The notes under the pieces were generated by a model. The model searched no databases and was not told the DNA's origin. It saw only the letters and a program-made list of their open reading frames with translations. The translations under genes and the position numbers were made by a program. From JBEIUL01 sp044356865 (GTDB lineage: Bacteria; Planctomycetota; Phycisphaerae; Phycisphaerales; SM1A02), in the NCBI GenBank assembly GCA_044356865.1, contig JBIKVN010000130.1:1-8856 (forward strand): DNA of 8,856 nt. Reading direction: 5' to 3'. Shown one piece after another: positions 7,014 to 8,856 of the stretch. Within the stretch, counting starts at the first letter, position 1, and the number at the start of each line of letters is the position of its first letter.

Positions 7014-7583
7014 TCAGAACTGGACCGTCGGGACCTTCCGCTCGGCCGCGTCGTCGACCTCGTAGAGCCGCAGGGCCTGGAAGCCGAACATGCCGGCGAC
7101 CATGTTCGAGGGGAACACCAGGAGCCCCTCGTTGTACGCGGCGGTCGAACGGTTGTAATTGGTCCGGGCGAAGCCGATCTTGTTCTCGGTCGAGGTGAGC
7201 TCTTCCTGCAGCTGGCGGAAGTTCGCGTCGGCCTTGAGCTGCGGATACGCCTCGGCGACCGCGAAGAGGCGGCCGAGGGCCTGCGTCAGCACGTTCTCGG
7301 CGCCGATCTGCTCGTTGGGCCCGCGGGCCCCGGCGGCGGCGGCCCGGGCCTGCGTGACCCGCTCGAAGACGCCCTGCTCGTGCGTGGCGTACCCCTTCAC
7401 GGTGTTCACGAGGTTCGGGACCAGGTCGTGCCGCCGCTTGAGCTGCACGTCGATGTCGCTCCAGGCGGTCTGCGCGGCCAGCCGACGCCGCTGCAGGCTG
7501 TTGTAGACCACGATCACGAAGAGAACGACCACGACCAGCAGGCCGAGCAACCCGAGAATCGGCAGGAGAACGACGGCAAGCAC
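7014..7583 (-). CDS. lemA: LemA family membrane protein (copy 2), first gene of the operon
   Basis: A 189-residue LemA protein. A long hydrophobic N-terminus (about 3-27) forms one membrane helix, followed by WSDIDVQLKRRHDLVPNLV (41-59), NTVKGYATHE (60-69), EAYPQLKADANF (111-122), NKIGFARTNYN (134-144) and FPSNMVAGMFGF (157-168). These are the standard LemA blocks in the right order. The start is a GTG at 7583 preceded by GAGGAGG with a spacer of five bases, a strong site. The htpX gene follows after seven bases. It is more typical of the family than copy 1, which has FYNGNVRELN where this copy has NYNRSTAAYN. The upstream gap to the EVE gene is 90 bp, enough for a promoter, so this gene probably heads the transcript. 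Confidence 0.95.
   Translation of the reverse strand: MLAVVLLPILGLLGLLVVVVLFVIVVYNSLQRRRLAAQTAWSDIDVQLKRRHDLVPNLVNTVKGYATHEQGVFERVTQARAAAAGARGPNEQIGAENVLTQALGRLFAVAEAYPQLKADANFRQLQEELTSTENKIGFARTNYNRSTAAYNEGLLVFPSNMVAGMFGFQALRLYEVDDAAERKVPTVQF
7217..7255. repeat. 39-bp exact direct repeat within lemA copies (second unit)
   Basis: Identical to 4921-4959. It covers the same codons of the second lemA gene, including synonymous positions. The two units are about 2.3 kb apart in direct orientation and flank htpX and the membrane-protein gene, so recombination between them could delete or amplify that interval. Confidence 0.9.
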
Positions 7584-7588
7584 GGGAA

Positions 7589-7595
7589 CCTCCTC
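7589..7595 (-). promoter_or_regulatory. Shine-Dalgarno of lemA copy 2
   Basis: GAGGAGG on the minus strand, with five bases (TTCCC) before the GTG at 7583. It supports the GTG as the true start and fits efficient translation of the operon's first gene. Confidence 0.75.
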
Positions 7596-7626
7596 TCACC
7601 CCGGTTGGGGGCGATGGTGAAACGGA

Positions 7627-7655
7627 AGCATCGGGCAACCGCGGCCCGACCGCAA
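7627..7655 (-). promoter_or_regulatory. candidate promoter of the lemA-htpX operon
   Basis: In the 90-bp gap between the EVE gene and lemA copy 2, the minus strand has TTGCGG (7655-7650) and GATGCT (7632-7627) with a 17-base spacer. Each matches the sigma-70 consensus at three of six positions. The predicted 5' leader would be about 36 bases. The match is weak, and the site is listed mainly because the operon needs a promoter here and this is the best-spaced pair I see. Confidence 0.3.
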
Positions 7656-7673
7656 GCGAGCGAAATCAGCCGA

Positions 7674-8219
7674 TCAGCGTCGCCCGGCCGCCTTTCGCCC
7701 GGCGACCGCCTTCTTCGGCGTCGCCGGCGGGCTCTTGCCGGCGCTTCGCCCCAACCTGACGAGAATCGCGAATTCCCGCTCGCCGACCGGCTGCACCGAC
7801 AGCCGCTGGCCGCGCTGCAGCAGCGGAAGCCCCTCGAGCCCGGGCGTGGCGCGGATCTCGGCCAGCGGCACCGGCCGGGCGAAGCGCTCGACGAACTCGA
7901 GCTCGACGCAGACCCAGATCGGCGCGGTTGCGGTGGCCTTCGGGTCGAAGTGGTCCGACCCGCGTTCGAGCGCCGTCGCATCGGCCGCGGCCGGACGGCT
8001 CACCCGAGCCAGACCGACGGCCGCCGGCGGCTCGGCGTTCGAGTGGTAGACGATCACCTCGTCGCCGACCCGCATCGAGTCCCGCATGAGGTTGCGGGCC
8101 TGGTAGTTCCGCACGCCCTCCCAGCGGGTGCGACGCTCGCGGGCCAGATCGTCGATCGAGTAGGTCTCGGGCTCGGTCTTCACGAGCCAGCGGGCCGGAG
8201 GACTTTTCGCGGCGGACAT
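7674..8219 (-). CDS. EVE domain-containing protein with basic C-terminal tail
   Basis: EVE domains belong to the PUA-like superfamily and are thought to bind modified bases in DNA or RNA; the human relative is THYN1. The 181-residue product shows the family's order of motifs: WLVKTEPETYSIDDL (11-25), WEGVRNYQARN (33-43), MRVGDEVIVYHSN (49-61), AVGLARV (67-73), HFDPKA (90-95), IWVCVELEFVERF (101-113) and LSVQPVGEREFAIL (140-153). The aromatic residues of the predicted pocket (Trp33, Tyr39, Tyr58) are kept. The last 23 residues are rich in Lys, Arg, Ala and Pro and look like a flexible nucleic-acid-binding tail. The start at 8219 is chosen because the motif-bearing domain begins eleven residues later; the longer open frame upstream crosses the divergent gene and is a shadow. 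No Shine-Dalgarno is seen. A TATCGT box ends seven bases upstream, so a leaderless message is possible. The 90-bp gap to lemA copy 2 argues for separate transcription. Confidence 0.93.
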   Translation of the reverse strand: MSAAKSPPARWLVKTEPETYSIDDLARERRTRWEGVRNYQARNLMRDSMRVGDEVIVYHSNAEPPAAVGLARVSRPAAADATALERGSDHFDPKATATAPIWVCVELEFVERFARPVPLAEIRATPGLEGLPLLQRGQRLSVQPVGEREFAILVRLGRSAGKSPPATPKKAVAGRKAAGRR

Positions 8220-8225
8220 GCCCGC

Positions 8226-8231
8226 ACGATA
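8226..8231 (-). promoter_or_regulatory. candidate -10 box of the EVE gene
   Basis: The minus strand reads TATCGT, six bases before the ATG at 8219. A transcription start about seven bases downstream would fall on the start codon, giving a leaderless message, which fits the absence of a ribosome site. No convincing -35 is seen. Confidence 0.3.
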
Positions 8232-8268
8232 TCGCGGCCGTTCGGGGCGCCGTCGAGGCGGCGACGGG

Positions 8269-8274
8269 TATGCT
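8269..8274 (+). promoter_or_regulatory. candidate -10 box of the exported protein gene
   Basis: TATGCT lies 20 bases before the ATG at 8295, in the 75-bp divergent gap. The resulting leader would be about 14 bases and would contain GAGG at 8285-8288, six bases from the ATG. No clear -35 accompanies it. Confidence 0.35.
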
Positions 8275-8294
8275 CCGCCCCGACGAGGCCCGGC

Positions 8295-8856
8295 ATGACC
8301 GACGGACGGACTTTTCTCGCCGCGTTGGCGTTCGGTACGGCGCTCGCCCCCGCGGCGATCGGCGCGGCCCAGTCGCCGCCGGCGCGGGAGGGCGATCGCG
8401 CCGTGGCGACCCGCGTCGCCGCAGAACCGCCGGCCGCGCCGCCCGCGGCCGATCCCGAGTCGATCCGCGAGGAGCGCGAACTCGCCCACCGCCGCCGCCA
8501 CCTGCCCGAGCCGATGACCGCGCGGGAGATCGCCCTGCTCGGCGAGAAGCTCGCCCTCGATGCGAAGGGCCGCGAACGGCTCGCCGAACTGGCCGCCGAG
8601 TACGACGCGACCTGGGACGCCCTGCGCGAGAAGGACGGCCGCGCGATGCTGGTGCTGCTGCCCGCCTCCTTCAGCTACGACCACCGTTCGCAGGACCTCG
8701 ATCCGGTGCACACGCCGGAACTGCTGGCATTCCTGCGCCTGCGCGAGCGCCACCTCGCGGCCGTCGCCGAGACCGAGGCGCGACTCTGGCGCGAGCTCGA
8801 GGGCCTGACCGAGATCGAGCGCCGCGGCCCGTTCCGCTCGCTTCGGCTCGATCGCG
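8295..8856 (+). CDS. exported helical protein of unknown function (C-terminus beyond window)
   Basis: I do not recognise a family. The frame is open from the ATG at 8295 to the right edge (187 complete codons). Residues 1-25 look like a Sec signal peptide: a short polar start, a hydrophobic Ala/Leu-rich core and a likely cut after Gly-Ala-Ala before Gln26. A Pro/Ala-rich low-complexity segment follows (about 27-53), typical of a flexible linker after export. From about 56 on, the protein is highly charged and helical (Glu, Arg, Leu, Ala), with a hydrophobic stretch AMLVLLPASFSYD near residues 117-129 that is too short for a membrane helix. GAGG six bases upstream supports the start, and a TATGCT box lies before it. 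It is divergent from the EVE gene and unrelated in apparent function. Codon use matches its neighbours, with no sign of transfer. Function cannot be inferred. Confidence 0.82.
   Translation, partial: MTDGRTFLAALAFGTALAPAAIGAAQSPPAREGDRAVATRVAAEPPAAPPAADPESIREERELAHRRRHLPEPMTAREIALLGEKLALDAKGRERLAELAAEYDATWDALREKDGRAMLVLLPASFSYDHRSQDLDPVHTPELLAFLRLRERHLAAVAETEARLWRELEGLTEIERRGPFRSLRLDR

Noticed and set aside
7601..7616. Short inverted repeat CCCC-GGTT-GGGG as a terminator of the EVE gene
   Set aside because: The stem is only four base pairs with no following T-run, and chance repeats of this size are common at this GC content.
8220..8753. N-terminal extension of the EVE frame to 8753
   Set aside because: It lies opposite the exported-protein gene, is low-complexity in character, and the EVE domain starts right after 8219.
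1..8856. Defence system, CRISPR array or mobile element
   Set aside because: There are no spaced repeats, transposase or integrase motifs, nor toxin-antitoxin pairs, and codon use is even across the window. The EVE gene alone is not enough to call a defence island.

Overview
The window is gene-dense, very GC-rich bacterial chromosomal DNA (about 70% G+C by eye). G or C dominates third codon positions, so long spurious open frames lie opposite real genes. The gene content fits a Planctomycetota-like or other PVC-related high-GC Gram-negative: large secreted S9 peptidases, exported helical proteins of no familiar family, few Shine-Dalgarno sites on lone genes, and TATnnT boxes with no clear -35. 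This taxonomic guess is an inference; there is no rRNA here to confirm it. I see no tRNA, rRNA, CRISPR array, insertion sequence or phage gene. No gene-free stretch exceeds about 100 bases.

Layout: (1) 1-809, minus: the Holliday-junction helicase motor RuvB, cut at its C-terminus by the window edge. (2) 857-2299, plus: an exported, probably lipid-anchored, long helical/coiled-coil protein with a C-terminal membrane helix, divergent from ruvB. (3) 7583 down to 2262, minus: a five-gene unit in the order lemA copy 2, htpX-like membrane metalloprotease, a membrane protein of unknown function, lemA copy 1, and a secreted S9 (DPP IV-type) serine peptidase. Junctions are +7, -4, +4 and +38 bp, so it reads as one operon with translational coupling. 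(4) 7674-8219, minus: an EVE-domain protein with a basic tail, probably transcribed separately. (5) 8295-8856, plus: the start of an exported protein of unknown function, running off the right edge.

The central operon looks like a cell-envelope module. HtpX-type M48 proteases act on membrane proteins and LemA proteins are single-pass membrane partners often encoded beside them. Here two LemA paralogues bracket the protease and an uncharacterised membrane protein, and a secreted exopeptidase-type enzyme is added at the end. The most unusual point is in that last enzyme. Its N-terminal part carries a segment that aligns without gaps to the beta domain of the human von Hippel-Lindau protein (pVHL), and nearly all the residues that form the hydroxyproline pocket of pVHL are kept. 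A proline-directed peptidase fold is thus joined to a fold known for reading hydroxyproline.
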